Shown piece after piece: positions 8,097-15,857 of a stretch of DNA of 19,301 nt. Source of the stretch: JBFXDW01 sp050180745 (GTDB lineage Bacteria > Pseudomonadota > Alphaproteobacteria > UBA9219); NCBI GenBank assembly GCA_050180745.1, contig JBFXDW010000031.1, positions 1 through 19,301 of the forward strand. Direction: 5' to 3'. Position 1 is the first letter of the stretch; each line of letters starts with the position of its first letter. The notes beneath the pieces were generated by a model that made no database searches, had not been told where the DNA came from, and was given only the letters and a program-made list of their open reading frames with translations. Made by a program: the position numbers and the translations under genes.

Positions 8097-9136
8097 CCTA
8101 CTAATTCCTCCAACGGCCAACGAGGCCGCGCCCTTACGCTTAAATCATCCTTCATGCCAAGGCGAAAACGCTCTAACCCCGCCCACGCAATCATCACGCC
8201 ATTGTCTGTACAGAAACTAACAGGCGGCACGTGAAACGCAAGACCATGAGCGCTGGCAAGGCTCAATAATTTTTCTCGTATCGCTTTGTTCGCTGCAACG
8301 CCTCCTGCAACAACAAGCGCTTTGACTTCAGGCGCCATTTGAATCGCATGAGATGTCCGCTCTTCAAGAATGCTTGCGATCGTCATTTGTAAAGAGGCCG
8401 CCATATCAGCCACAAACGGGGACTCCAAAGGCTGATCCTGTTTTATAACCTCTTGCCGCACTGCGGTTTTAAGACCAGAAAAAGAAAAATCGCAACCCTG
8501 ACGGCCCCTCATAGAGAGCGGCAAAGTAAAGCGTGAAGCATCACCTTCCTGTGCGGCTTTTTCGAGCGCAGGCCCTCCCGGATAGCCCAACCCCAAAAGC
8601 TTAGCACTTTTGTCAAAACATTCTCCGGCCGCATCATCACGTGTTGTCCCCAAACAACGATAGCGCCCCACGCCTTCGGCCAAGACAAGCTGACAGTGCC
8701 CGCCGGAAACAAGCAGCAATAAATAGGGAAACGCAATATCGTCTTGAAGACGAGCCACGAGCGCATGAGCCTCAAGGTGATTAATGGCGATAAAAGGCTT
8801 ATCTGCGACTAGCGCCAAAGCCTTTCCCATCATCGCACCCACCATTACTCCACCGATGAGCCCTGGACCACAGGTTGCCGCAATGGCATCCATTTGATCC
8901 AACGTCATTTCCGCTTCATCAAGTGCCGCGCGGACAAGCTCTTCGATTTTATCCAAATGCGCACGTGCCGCTACTTCAGGCACCACGCCTCCATAGGGCC
9001 GATGAGCCTCAAGCTGCGTAGCCAGCGCATGGCCGCAGATCCGACGCGAGGGATCTGCATCATCACACACCACCGCGACGGCCGTTTCATCACAACTGCT
9101 TTCAATTCCAAGGATATAGGTCATAACCCTGTTCAT
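8093..9136 (-). CDS. tsaD: tRNA N6-adenosine threonylcarbamoyltransferase
   Basis: TsaD transfers the threonylcarbamoyl group from threonylcarbamoyl-AMP to A37 of tRNAs that read ANN codons (t6A), working with TsaB and TsaE, which are not in this window. The protein is about 347 residues and opens with ILGIESSCDET. The metal-binding pair is H120 and H124 in INHLEAH, followed by LLVSGGHCQLV, the GTTRDDAAGECFDK loop, FSFSGLKTAV, VVAGGVAANK and FCTDNGVMIAWAG. All are signatures of the ASKHA-fold Kae1/TsaD family. Two in-frame ATGs lie close together, at 9136 and 9124. I took 9136 because the AGGG before 9124 is only two bases from that codon; an upstream TTG at 9196 would add a tail not found in the family. 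Translation is coupled to gpsA by ATGA. Confidence 0.95.
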   Translation of the reverse strand: MNRVMTYILGIESSCDETAVAVVCDDADPSRRICGHALATQLEAHRPYGGVVPEVAARAHLDKIEELVRAALDEAEMTLDQMDAIAATCGPGLIGGVMVGAMMGKALALVADKPFIAINHLEAHALVARLQDDIAFPYLLLLVSGGHCQLVLAEGVGRYRCLGTTRDDAAGECFDKSAKLLGLGYPGGPALEKAAQEGDASRFTLPLSMRGRQGCDFSFSGLKTAVRQEVIKQDQPLESPFVADMAASLQMTIASILEERTSHAIQMAPEVKALVVAGGVAANKAIREKLLSLASAHGLAFHVPPVSFCTDNGVMIAWAGLERFRLGMKDDLSVRARPRWPLEELVG

Positions 9137-9215
9137 ATGGCATATTCTTACTTCTTTTGCGAGGCATAGAAATGTTCTCCTTTTACCCCACAACAAAAAG
9201 AGCTAAGCTCCGGTT

Positions 9216-9701
9216 ATGAAAGTGATTCGCATTATTTTGGGATTGGACCCAGGCCTCCGCCATACAGGCTGGGGCGTTATTCGTCAGGAAGATAATCGCC
9301 TCTCTTTTTTAGGTGCTGGGCGCATCAATCCTCCCCCCGATCTGCCCATGGCCGAGCGTTTATCAACCCTGTACACCAAACTTGATGAAATTATCAGGCA
9401 ATACGCCCCCGATGAGGCCGCTCTTGAAGAAACGTTCGTTAATAAAAATGCAGCATCCGCTCTGAAACTGGGCCAAGCGCGCGGCGTAGTCATGCTGGCA
9501 GCCGCCAATCAGGGGTACAGTGTTACGGAATACTCTGCCAATAAAATCAAACAGTGCGTAACAGGATATGGTCATGCTGATAAAGGGCAAATTCAGAGCA
9601 TGATTTCTGTTTTGCTTCCCTCTTCTGGCAAATTAAGCGAAGATGCCGCCGACGCGCTAGCCGTGGCCATTTGCCACGCACATCATGGACCTTGCTTATG
9701 A
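9216..9701 (+). CDS. ruvC: Crossover junction endodeoxyribonuclease RuvC
   Basis: RuvC is a dimeric resolvase that cuts Holliday junctions symmetrically at the end of recombination and repair. The 161-residue protein starts with ILGLDPGLRHTGWG and has the four acidic catalytic residues in their usual places: D11, E71 (ALEETFV), D143 and D146 (EDAADALAVAICHAH). FVNKNAASALKLGQARG and the YSANKIKQCVTGYGHADKGQI segment are also characteristic. It is divergent from tsaD and is followed by ruvA with an ATGA overlap. The ATG at 9216 gives a normal N-terminus, but there is no good Shine-Dalgarno. Instead a perfect small palindrome, GAGCTAAGCTC (9200-9210), sits just before the start. I found no alphaproteobacterial LexA site (GTTC-N7-GTTC) upstream. 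Confidence 0.95.
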   Translation: MKVIRIILGLDPGLRHTGWGVIRQEDNRLSFLGAGRINPPPDLPMAERLSTLYTKLDEIIRQYAPDEAALEETFVNKNAASALKLGQARGVVMLAAANQGYSVTEYSANKIKQCVTGYGHADKGQIQSMISVLLPSSGKLSEDAADALAVAICHAHHGPCL

Positions 9702-10312
9702 TCGGAAAATTAAGAGGCATACTCGACTCAAGCCACGGCAACCAACTGATCTTGGACGTTGGCGGCGTGGGGTATTTGGTCTCTTGCTCAGCCCACACGT
9801 TGCGCCTAGCTGGTAACACTGGCGATTCTTTAGCCTTATGGATCGAAACGATTGTGCGTGAGGATGCGATCAGCCTCTATGGCTTTATGGAAGAAACAGA
9901 ACGAGACTGGTTCAAATTACTCACAACCGTTCAGGGCGTTGGAGCCAAAGCTGCCCTATCTATTTTGGGCGTACAATCACCCGAGACTCTTTCTGCAGCT
10001 ATAGCGGCTCAAGACAAAAAGGCTTTCACCGCCGCCGATGGAATAGGACCAAAAATTGCCACGCGCATTGTAACTGAGCTCAAGGACAAAGTGGCCCATT
10101 TCAGTACACATTCAAACAGCACCCCTTCTGTTGCTTTTGCGGGAGACCATTTGATTGAGGATACCATTTCGGCACTGACTCATCTGGGCTATCGTCGCAT
10201 GGAGGCTTTTGCCGCTGCCACAGCAATAAGAGAACAACATCAAGAGGATATAAAAATAGACGACCTAATTAGGCTCTCTTTGGTCCGATTAAGTCAGGCG
10301 CAGAAAGGATAA
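9698..10312 (+). CDS. ruvA: Holliday junction branch migration complex subunit RuvA
   Basis: RuvA forms tetramers that clamp the four-way junction in an open square and dock RuvB hexamers. The 204-residue protein has the OB-fold domain I opening with MIGKLRG, and domain II with two helix-hairpin-helix motifs, TVQGVGAKAALSIL (about 77-90) and ADGIGPKIATRIVTEL (about 113-128). After a Ser/Thr-rich linker near 136-146 comes domain III (about 150-204), which contacts RuvB. The acidic pin of domain I is suggested by E56/D57-type residues in VREDAISLYGF. I chose the ATG at 9698, which overlaps the ruvC stop as ATGA and gives the conserved N-terminus; a TTG at 9671 in the same frame would add nine non-conserved residues. 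The gene ends five bases before ruvB. Confidence 0.95.
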   Translation: MIGKLRGILDSSHGNQLILDVGGVGYLVSCSAHTLRLAGNTGDSLALWIETIVREDAISLYGFMEETERDWFKLLTTVQGVGAKAALSILGVQSPETLSAAIAAQDKKAFTAADGIGPKIATRIVTELKDKVAHFSTHSNSTPSVAFAGDHLIEDTISALTHLGYRRMEAFAAATAIREQHQEDIKIDDLIRLSLVRLSQAQKG

Positions 10313-10317
10313 AAAAT

Positions 10318-11352
10318 ATGGCCGATCTTCGCCTTGTCACACCCCAAGAAATGCCGAATGAAAATCCCGATGTGGCCCTGCGCCCCGAAAAGCTGGCTGA
10401 TTTTATTGGCCAAAATACATTACGGGAAAATCTGAAAATTTTTATCGAGGCCGCCAAAAGCCGCAAGCAAGCGCTGGACCACACGCTTTTTTTCGGCCCC
10501 CCCGGTCTAGGGAAAACAACCCTAGCCCAAATCGTTGCTAAAGAGTTAGGTGTTGGCTTTCGTAGCACGTCCGGCCCCGTGATTGCTCGCGCAGGCGATC
10601 TGGCGGCACTTTTGACAAACCTTCAACCCTTCGACGTTTTATTTATTGATGAGATTCATAGGCTTAATCCTGCAGTAGAAGAGATTCTTTACCCCGCTAT
10701 GGAGGATTTTCAACTTGATCTCCTCATCGGCGAAGGCCCTGCAGCACGTTCGGTCAAAATTGATCTGCCTCCCTTTACGCTGATCGGCGCGACAACACGC
10801 AGCGGCCTGATTACCCGTCCTTTGCGCGAACGTTTTGGGATTCCTCTGCGGCTTGATTTTTATTCGCCGCAAGAACTGCAAAAGATTGTCACGCGTGCGG
10901 CACGACTTCAGAATACGCCTCTGCAAGAAGATGGCGCGTTTGAAATCGCCCAACGGGCTCGCGGCACGCCGCGCGTAGCGGGCCGTCTTTTACGGCGCGT
11001 ACGGGACTTTGCTGCCGTAGCCCATAAAGACACAATAGATGCCATAATGGCCGACAGCGCCCTAGTTCGCCTTGAAGTTGATAAAAAAGGCTTTGATGCC
11101 ATGGACCGCCGTTATATGGCCATGATTGCCGAGCATTATGCGGGAGGTCCGGTAGGCGTTGAAACTTTGGCAGCCGCCTTGTCTGAACAGAGAGATGTGT
11201 TAGAAGAAGTGATTGAACCTTATCTGATTCAACAAGGATTGCTCCAACGCACACCACGAGGCCGCATTTTAACTGATTCAGCCTATCGGCACATGGGGTT
11301 GCCTGTGCCAGAGGACAAACAAACAGAAAACTCTCTTTTTCCTGAGGATTAA
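10318..11352 (+). CDS. ruvB: Holliday junction branch migration ATPase RuvB
   Basis: RuvB is the hexameric AAA+ motor that pulls DNA through the RuvA-bound junction. The 344-residue protein shows RPEKLADFIGQ (22-32), Walker A GPPGLGKT (60-67), Walker B with D111/E112 in FIDEIHRL, sensor-1 IGATTRSG (156-163) and the arginine-finger segment LRERFG (169-174). The C-terminal winged-helix domain ends with GLLQRTPRGRIL and HMGLPVPE. AAAGGA lies eight bases before the ATG, a good ribosome binding site. It continues the ruvC-ruvA-ruvB operon, and ybgC starts four bases after its stop codon. Confidence 0.97.
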   Translation: MADLRLVTPQEMPNENPDVALRPEKLADFIGQNTLRENLKIFIEAAKSRKQALDHTLFFGPPGLGKTTLAQIVAKELGVGFRSTSGPVIARAGDLAALLTNLQPFDVLFIDEIHRLNPAVEEILYPAMEDFQLDLLIGEGPAARSVKIDLPPFTLIGATTRSGLITRPLRERFGIPLRLDFYSPQELQKIVTRAARLQNTPLQEDGAFEIAQRARGTPRVAGRLLRRVRDFAAVAHKDTIDAIMADSALVRLEVDKKGFDAMDRRYMAMIAEHYAGGPVGVETLAAALSEQRDVLEEVIEPYLIQQGLLQRTPRGRILTDSAYRHMGLPVPEDKQTENSLFPED

Positions 11353-11356
11353 TTTC

Positions 11357-11773
11357 GTGTCACCCCATACTCTTACACTCCGCATTTTCTTTGAAGACAC
11401 GGACGCGCAAGGAGTCGTCTATCACGCCAACTATCTGCGACTGGCCGAGCGTGCCCGCAGCGAGTGGCTCCGCAGTTGTTTGGAACCCGAAAATGATGTC
11501 CTTTGGCCTGAGGATGGGCCTTTAGTCGTTGTACGCCACTTGGAGATAGACTACCTAGCATCGGCTAAGCTTGAAGATATAATTTCAATCGAAACACGCC
11601 TTACCCATCTGGGTAGTGCCTCCTTTAAACTGCACCAAACTTTTTATCGCGATAAAGAAATATTGACGGACATTAAAATATCTCTTGTTTGCATCAGCCG
11701 TAAAGGTAAAGTCTTGCGAATCCCCGCCTCGTGGCGTGAAAAAATAGAGCCTCATCTTCAAGAAGGAGTTTAA
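11357..11773 (+). CDS. ybgC: Tol-Pal-associated acyl-CoA thioesterase
   Basis: This 138-residue protein has the hot-dog-fold 4-hydroxybenzoyl-CoA thioesterase signature: FFEDTDAQGVVYHANYLRLAERAR at about 11-34, with the catalytic aspartate at D16 (D18 in E. coli YbgC). YbgC hydrolyses short acyl-CoAs in vitro and has been linked to phospholipid enzymes at the inner membrane. Its exact part in the Tol-Pal system is not settled. The start is GTG at 11357, just after the ruvB stop codon and preceded by GAGGAT inside the ruvB end, so coupling is likely. tolQ follows after six bases. Position at the head of tolQRAB is conserved across proteobacteria. Confidence 0.93.
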   Translation: MSPHTLTLRIFFEDTDAQGVVYHANYLRLAERARSEWLRSCLEPENDVLWPEDGPLVVVRHLEIDYLASAKLEDIISIETRLTHLGSASFKLHQTFYRDKEILTDIKISLVCISRKGKVLRIPASWREKIEPHLQEGV

Positions 11774-11779
11774 TCTCTT

Positions 11780-12508
11780 ATGGCAACACCACAAATCGTC
11801 GATCAAGTTCAGCTTGCAGGCTCTGCCGCTACGGACATGTCTCTTTTAGGCCTCTTCAGCCATGCCGATCTCATCGGGAAGGGCATTATGGTTGGCTTGT
11901 TATTAATCTCTGTTTTTACATGGGCTCTTATTTTCAACAAAGCAGGGCGTATTTCAAATCTTAAGCGGCGAGCTGCGTTTTTTGAGGAAAAATTTTGGTC
12001 AACGGGATCATTAGACACGCTCTTCAACAAAATCCGTCGCCCAACCGACCCTATGCAGTCTGTTTTTGTGGCAGGCATGAAAGAATGGAAAAGCGCCCAT
12101 GAAAAGGGCCTTCTTGGAACGGCTCAAAGCAAACAACACCTTTTAGATCACATTGATCGCGTACTGCAAGTTACCGTAGGTCGTGAAATGGCGCTGATCG
12201 AAACATGGATGACTTTTTTGGCATCGGTCAGTTCTGTGGCTCCGTTTATTGGCCTTTTCGGTACGGTATGGGGCATTATGCGCGCCTTCATCGGTATTGC
12301 CCAAGCCCAAAACACAAGTCTGACTGTTGTTGCCCCAGGTATTGCCGAGGCACTTCTAGCTACCGCTATGGGCCTCGTCGCCGCAATCCCCGCAACAGCT
12401 GCTTACAATAAATTCACAACTGAATTAGGCCGTTATGGAGCTCGCCTTGATAACTTCGCCAATGATTTTGTCGCAACGCTTTCCCGCAACATGGAAGGGG
12501 ATAGGTAA
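11780..12508 (+). CDS. tolQ: Tol-Pal motor protein TolQ
   Basis: TolQ is the pentameric proton-channel scaffold of the Tol motor, homologous to ExbB and MotA. The 242-residue protein has three membrane helices at about 35-53, 144-166 and 187-209, with a large cytoplasmic loop between the first two. The channel-lining threonines of E. coli TolQ (T145, T178) correspond to T162 (GLFGTVWGIMRAF) and T195 (EALLATAMGLVAAIPA), with the same 33-residue spacing. AAGGAG precedes the ATG. The stop TAA shares one base with the tolR ATG (TAATG), so TolQ and TolR are probably made in coupled fashion. Confidence 0.96.
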   Translation: MATPQIVDQVQLAGSAATDMSLLGLFSHADLIGKGIMVGLLLISVFTWALIFNKAGRISNLKRRAAFFEEKFWSTGSLDTLFNKIRRPTDPMQSVFVAGMKEWKSAHEKGLLGTAQSKQHLLDHIDRVLQVTVGREMALIETWMTFLASVSSVAPFIGLFGTVWGIMRAFIGIAQAQNTSLTVVAPGIAEALLATAMGLVAAIPATAAYNKFTTELGRYGARLDNFANDFVATLSRNMEGDR

Positions 12509-12969
12509 TGGCTGGCGCTTTGATGTCTTCTAGTGGCGGCAATCGCCGTGGACGACGCGGCGGGTACCGTCCCGTTGCCGATATTAATGTCACGCCTTTG
12601 GTTGACGTTATGCTAGTGCTTTTGATCGTCTTCATGGTCACAGCACCGTTGCTGACTGTCTCGGTGCCTGTTGATCTGCCAAAGACGAAAGCGTCTCAAT
12701 CCTCCCCTGCCAAACAAGAAGAAGAGCCGTTGATCATCAGCCTCAATTCTAAGGGCAATATCTATATTCAAGAAACGCAGACCTCGCCGCATAATCTTGT
12801 AAAAAAACTCAAGGCTCTGACAAAAGCCAATGCTGACGCACGAGTTTTTGTACGGGGTGACAAGAACATTTCTTACGGCAAGGTTATGGAAATTATGGGC
12901 ATCATCAACGCCGCAGGATATCGCAAAGTCGCCCTTGTAACGGAGTTGCCTGACTCGGAAGAAAAATAG
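12508..12969 (+). CDS. tolR: Tol-Pal motor protein TolR
   Basis: TolR is the ExbD-family partner of TolQ. It carries the protonatable aspartate of the channel and a periplasmic domain that can bind peptidoglycan. The 153-residue protein has a basic, Gly/Arg-rich cytoplasmic N-terminus (about 9-22), then DINVTPLVDVMLVLLIVFMVTAP with the key aspartate at D33. The periplasmic domain (about 55-150) contains KANADARVFVRGDKNISYG and the IINAAGYRKVALVTE strand-helix typical of ExbD/TolR. After it comes a 65-base gap before tolA, which is long for this operon and holds a 12-codon ORF described separately. Confidence 0.96.
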   Translation: MAGALMSSSGGNRRGRRGGYRPVADINVTPLVDVMLVLLIVFMVTAPLLTVSVPVDLPKTKASQSSPAKQEEEPLIISLNSKGNIYIQETQTSPHNLVKKLKALTKANADARVFVRGDKNISYGKVMEIMGIINAAGYRKVALVTELPDSEEK

Positions 12970-12980
12970 GAACGGGATAA

Positions 12981-13019
12981 ATGGAACAATATAACCCTCC
13001 CTCGCAACAACAAACCTGA
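12981..13019 (+). CDS. Possible 12-codon leader ORF upstream of tolA
   Basis: An ATG at 12981 opens a 12-residue frame (MEQYNPPSQQQT) that ends with TGA at 13017-13019. It has a good Shine-Dalgarno, AGGAA at 12968-12972, eight bases before the ATG and overlapping the tolR stop. It is in the same frame as tolA, whose ATG comes 15 bases after this TGA and has no Shine-Dalgarno of its own, only a U-rich stretch. It could be a leader that delivers ribosomes to tolA by coupling or reinitiation, the remnant of a longer TolA N-terminus cut by a stop codon, or chance. Size alone gives no functional clue. Confidence 0.35.
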   Translation: MEQYNPPSQQQT

Positions 13020-13034
13020 GCTTTTATCTTTTTT

Positions 13035-13919
13035 ATGAACAACTCTCGGGAAAATCTGACTGGCAGCTTTATCACATCTGCTCTGCTGCATGCAGGCGGG
13101 ATGTTTTTTCTTGTTTTCGGTATGCCCAGCCTCTCCAAAGCGCCGCCACCCTTACCGTGGAAACCTGTTCCCGTCGATATTGTGGAGATTGGAGCCATTA
13201 CCAACACACGCCTGCGCAGCCAAACAAAACCGACTCAAAAAACCGCGCCCCCCAAGCAAGAATCAAAACAAGAATCAAAGCCGGAACCTAAACCAGCCCC
13301 CTTGCCTCCTGTAAAAAAACAAGAAGAGACAAAGAAGGTTGAAAGCACACCTATTAAGGACGAAGTTCTTTTGCCGAGCAAAGAAAAACCTAAGAAAAAG
13401 CCTGAGCCCAAACCCCAGCCAGAGACTGACCCAAAAAAGGAAACAGAGTCAGAACAAGATGCTGATCCCTTAGCCAGCGTATTGAAAAACTTGGCTGATA
13501 TCAAAAAAGAAGCCCCTCCCATTCCTGATGCCAAGATTGACAAGGCCTTCAACAATGGAGACTCGGCAGAAGGTGAAGGCAAAGGCTTTGGCCCCGCCCT
13601 TTCAGATCGTCTGACAATTTCACAAGAAGATTCTCTTCGCCGTCAAATCGGAAGCTGCTGGAATATGCCCGTAGGGGCTCGCTATGCCGAAGATTTAATT
13701 GTTGAAGTTTTGATTGAAGTAAATGAAGATCGCACTGTGCGCTCGGCACAAGTCGTCGATCAACTCCGCTATGCCTCGGATCCCTATTTCCGCGCAGCGG
13801 CAGAAGCAGCGCTAAGAGCCTTGCGCCATCCACGCTGCACACCGCTGGAGCTACCAGAAGACCAGTACGAGCAATGGAAAACCATACGTTTCAATTTTGA
13901 CCCAAGGGATATGATATGA
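13035..13919 (+). CDS. tolA: Cell envelope integrity protein TolA
   Basis: TolA spans the periplasm and passes the motion of TolQ-TolR to TolB and Pal. The 294-residue protein has one N-terminal membrane helix (about 12-30) with the Ser/His pair S15 and H19, spaced as in the SHLS motif of E. coli TolA that contacts TolQR. Domain II (about 62-150) is rich in Pro, Lys, Glu and Gln with repeated KPEPKP-like units, more proline-rich than the Ala/Lys helix of E. coli. The C-terminal domain (about 195-294) contains the GSCWNMPVGA, VEVLIEVNEDRTV and AALRALRHPRC elements of the TolA/TonB fold. No Shine-Dalgarno precedes the ATG at 13035 (the leader is CTTTTATCTTTTTT). The stop overlaps the tolB ATG as ATGA. 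Confidence 0.92.
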   Translation: MNNSRENLTGSFITSALLHAGGMFFLVFGMPSLSKAPPPLPWKPVPVDIVEIGAITNTRLRSQTKPTQKTAPPKQESKQESKPEPKPAPLPPVKKQEETKKVESTPIKDEVLLPSKEKPKKKPEPKPQPETDPKKETESEQDADPLASVLKNLADIKKEAPPIPDAKIDKAFNNGDSAEGEGKGFGPALSDRLTISQEDSLRRQIGSCWNMPVGARYAEDLIVEVLIEVNEDRTVRSAQVVDQLRYASDPYFRAAAEAALRALRHPRCTPLELPEDQYEQWKTIRFNFDPRDMI

Positions 13920-15280
13920 GACAGGTATCAGTCAACCGCCATCAGGAATTAGCACGAATTCAGAGAACTTTCTGCCTTCTGTTTTCTGCCCTTTGTTTTC
14001 TAATGTCTGCATCCGCACACGCCGAGGTTAATGTCGATATTACGCGTGGTGTCGTTGAACCTATCCCCGTTGCTTTACCTTCATTTCATGGTGATGATCA
14101 TATCGAATCCAAATTCGGTAGTGATATTGCGCGAGTCGTTGGACAGGATTTACTGCGCTCGGGATTGTTTAGTCTGGTTGATCCTAATTCCTTCATTCAA
14201 GATCATGCCTCGCTTTTGGTTGCGCCTCGCTTCGCCGATTGGCGTGTACTGAATACACAAGCGCTCGTTGTCGGGCGCGTACAACGACAAAGCGATGGGC
14301 GACTCAAGGTCGAATTCCGCTTGTGGGATGTATTTGGCGAAAAACAAATGACCGGTCTAGCCTATTTCACCGTCCCTAACAATTGGCGCCGCGTTGCACA
14401 TATTGTCGCAGACGCAATCTACAAACGAATCACAGGGGAAGATGGTTATTTTGATACTCGTATCGTTTATATCTCGGAAAGAGGCCCCGCCAATACACGC
14501 ATCAAACGTTTGGCTATTATGGATCAAGATGGTGAAAACCACCGCATCCTCAGTGATGGCAGCGCACTTGTCCTGACCCCGCGCTTTTCACCAACAATGC
14601 AACAAATCACTTATATGGCCTATTACAAAAACAGGCCCCGCGTTTATTTGTTCAACATTGATACAGGCGCTCAAGAAGTTTTGGGCGATTTCCCCAACAT
14701 GACGTTCGCACCACGCTTTGCTCCTGATGGCAAAAGTGTTGTCTTTTCTCTTTCAAAGAACGGCAATTCGGACATTTATGCTATGGATCTAAGAACAAGA
14801 AACACACAACGCTTGACGAAACATCCTTCGATTAATACAGGGCCGAGCTATGCGCCTGATGGCAAAAAAATCACCTTTGAATCGGACCGTGGCGGCTCCC
14901 AACAAATCTACGTCATGGATAAGAACGGCAATAACGTCAACCGTATCAGCTTTGGCCAAGGACGCTACGCAACACCTGTCTGGTCACCACGGGGAGATTT
15001 GATTGCCTTCACAAAACAATTAAAAGGGCGCTTTTATATCGGTGTGATGCGCCCTGATGGGTCTGGTGAGCGGCTTTTAACAGAAGATTATCACGTCGAA
15101 GGGCCAACATGGGCCCCGAACGGCCGTGTTTTGATGTATTTCAAGGACTTACCGTCAGGCTATGGAGGCAGACAAAGGAAGGCCAGGCTCTATAGCATTG
15201 ATCTGACGGGCTTTAATGAGCGTGAGATTTCTACTCCGTTGGATGCCTCTGACCCCGCTTGGTCTCCCTTAATCCCTTGA
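13916..15280 (+). CDS. tolB: Tol-Pal system protein TolB, periplasmic beta-propeller
   Basis: TolB is a periplasmic protein that binds Pal and is pulled off it by TolA. The 454-residue precursor starts with a long signal peptide: a polar, basic stretch to about residue 17, a hydrophobic core of about 18-31, and likely cleavage at SAHA-EV after residue 36. An N-terminal alpha/beta domain follows (about 37-170). The C-terminal six-bladed propeller shows PD40 repeats marked by PRFSP, PRFAPDGKSVVF, PSYAPDGKKITF, PVWSPRGDLIAF, PTWAPNGRVLMYF and PAWSP. AAGGGA precedes the ATG, which overlaps the tolA stop. No intrinsic terminator is visible after the stop, so some transcription may run on into the next gene. 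Confidence 0.97.
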   Translation: MRQVSVNRHQELARIQRTFCLLFSALCFLMSASAHAEVNVDITRGVVEPIPVALPSFHGDDHIESKFGSDIARVVGQDLLRSGLFSLVDPNSFIQDHASLLVAPRFADWRVLNTQALVVGRVQRQSDGRLKVEFRLWDVFGEKQMTGLAYFTVPNNWRRVAHIVADAIYKRITGEDGYFDTRIVYISERGPANTRIKRLAIMDQDGENHRILSDGSALVLTPRFSPTMQQITYMAYYKNRPRVYLFNIDTGAQEVLGDFPNMTFAPRFAPDGKSVVFSLSKNGNSDIYAMDLRTRNTQRLTKHPSINTGPSYAPDGKKITFESDRGGSQQIYVMDKNGNNVNRISFGQGRYATPVWSPRGDLIAFTKQLKGRFYIGVMRPDGSGERLLTEDYHVEGPTWAPNGRVLMYFKDLPSGYGGRQRKARLYSIDLTGFNEREISTPLDASDPAWSPLIP

Positions 15281-15336
15281 TATTCCAAAATATAATGCGA
15301 AAGTATTCTTTTGAAGAACTCGTTTCATGAATTTTG

Positions 15337-15345
15337 TGCTATACT
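15337..15345 (+). promoter_or_regulatory. Extended -10 promoter element (TGCTATACT)
   Basis: TG-C-TATACT matches the extended -10 consensus TGnTATAAT with one mismatch. It lies 48 bases before the ATG of the small membrane-protein gene, giving a predicted transcript start near 15352 and a leader of about 40 bases. No good -35 is present at the usual distance (TTGAAG at 15311 is too far, 23 bases), which is tolerated by extended -10 promoters. It lies inside a longer upstream reading frame that begins at 15327, which argues against that upstream start. Confidence 0.45.
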
Positions 15346-15392
15346 GGGCGGGCACATATTCATTAAAAACTTTTTTTAAAAGGAATAGGGTT

Positions 15393-15833
15393 ATGAAACA
15401 GAACACTCATCGCGTTAGAATGAGCGCCCCTACGGAATCGCAAAAAGCAGGGCGTAGCCTCACGGTACGAAGCATTATTCATTGTGTTTCAGCAGTAGCG
15501 TGCTTGAGCGGAATTTTAATCGCATGTCTTTCTGCGGACCCCTTAGCAGGACAAGATTTAATGCAGCTTGCTGGGGGTGCTGTTTTAACTGGAGTAGGAC
15601 TTCTTGGCTTGATTCTATCAGGAAAGCCAGAAGAACCATCGGGGCCGAAAAGAAACCGCCATAAGGACGCAACAAGAGCGTCCAGCACAAAAATGATTGA
15701 TGGTGGCGTTATGACTCCAATCACAACTTTGTCAAATCCAAACAACCATAATAAAGACGGACGGAAGATAGCAGACAACCATGCTCGCTTGCGTACCCAA
15801 AACAAAGTGATCATGTCGAACATTCCCCACTAA
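15393..15833 (+). CDS. Uncharacterised small membrane protein with two hydrophobic segments
   Basis: I do not recognise this 146-residue protein. A polar, basic N-terminus (1-27) is followed by two hydrophobic stretches, about 28-48 (SIIHCVSAVACLSGILIAC) and about 56-76 (Gly/Leu-rich, LMQLAGGAVLTGVGLLGLIL). A hydrophilic tail of about 70 residues, rich in Asn, Lys, Arg and His, makes up the rest. A hairpin membrane protein with both ends in the cytoplasm fits the positive charges on both sides. LIAC at 42-45 resembles a lipobox but lies far from the N-terminus and is followed by a second helix, so a lipoprotein is less likely. The ATG at 15393 has AGGA about ten bases upstream and is downstream of the extended -10; the in-frame ATG at 15327 lies upstream of the -10. 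The gene ends just before a strong terminator and sits between tolB and pal. Confidence 0.7.
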   Translation: MKQNTHRVRMSAPTESQKAGRSLTVRSIIHCVSAVACLSGILIACLSADPLAGQDLMQLAGGAVLTGVGLLGLILSGKPEEPSGPKRNRHKDATRASSTKMIDGGVMTPITTLSNPNNHNKDGRKIADNHARLRTQNKVIMSNIPH

Positions 15834-15857
15834 CTTTAGTGCCAGAAGAAAACATAC

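Noticed and set aside
13017..13019. TGA read as an amino acid, giving a longer TolA from 12981
   Set aside because: TGA is the natural stop of several genes here with family-normal ends (pepA, holC, tsaD, ruvC, tolA, tolB), and TolA from 13035 already has the expected short cytoplasmic N-terminus.
15327..15392. Upstream ATG at 15327 as the start of the small membrane-protein gene
   Set aside because: It has no Shine-Dalgarno and lies upstream of the extended -10 element, while the ATG at 15393 has AGGA at good spacing.
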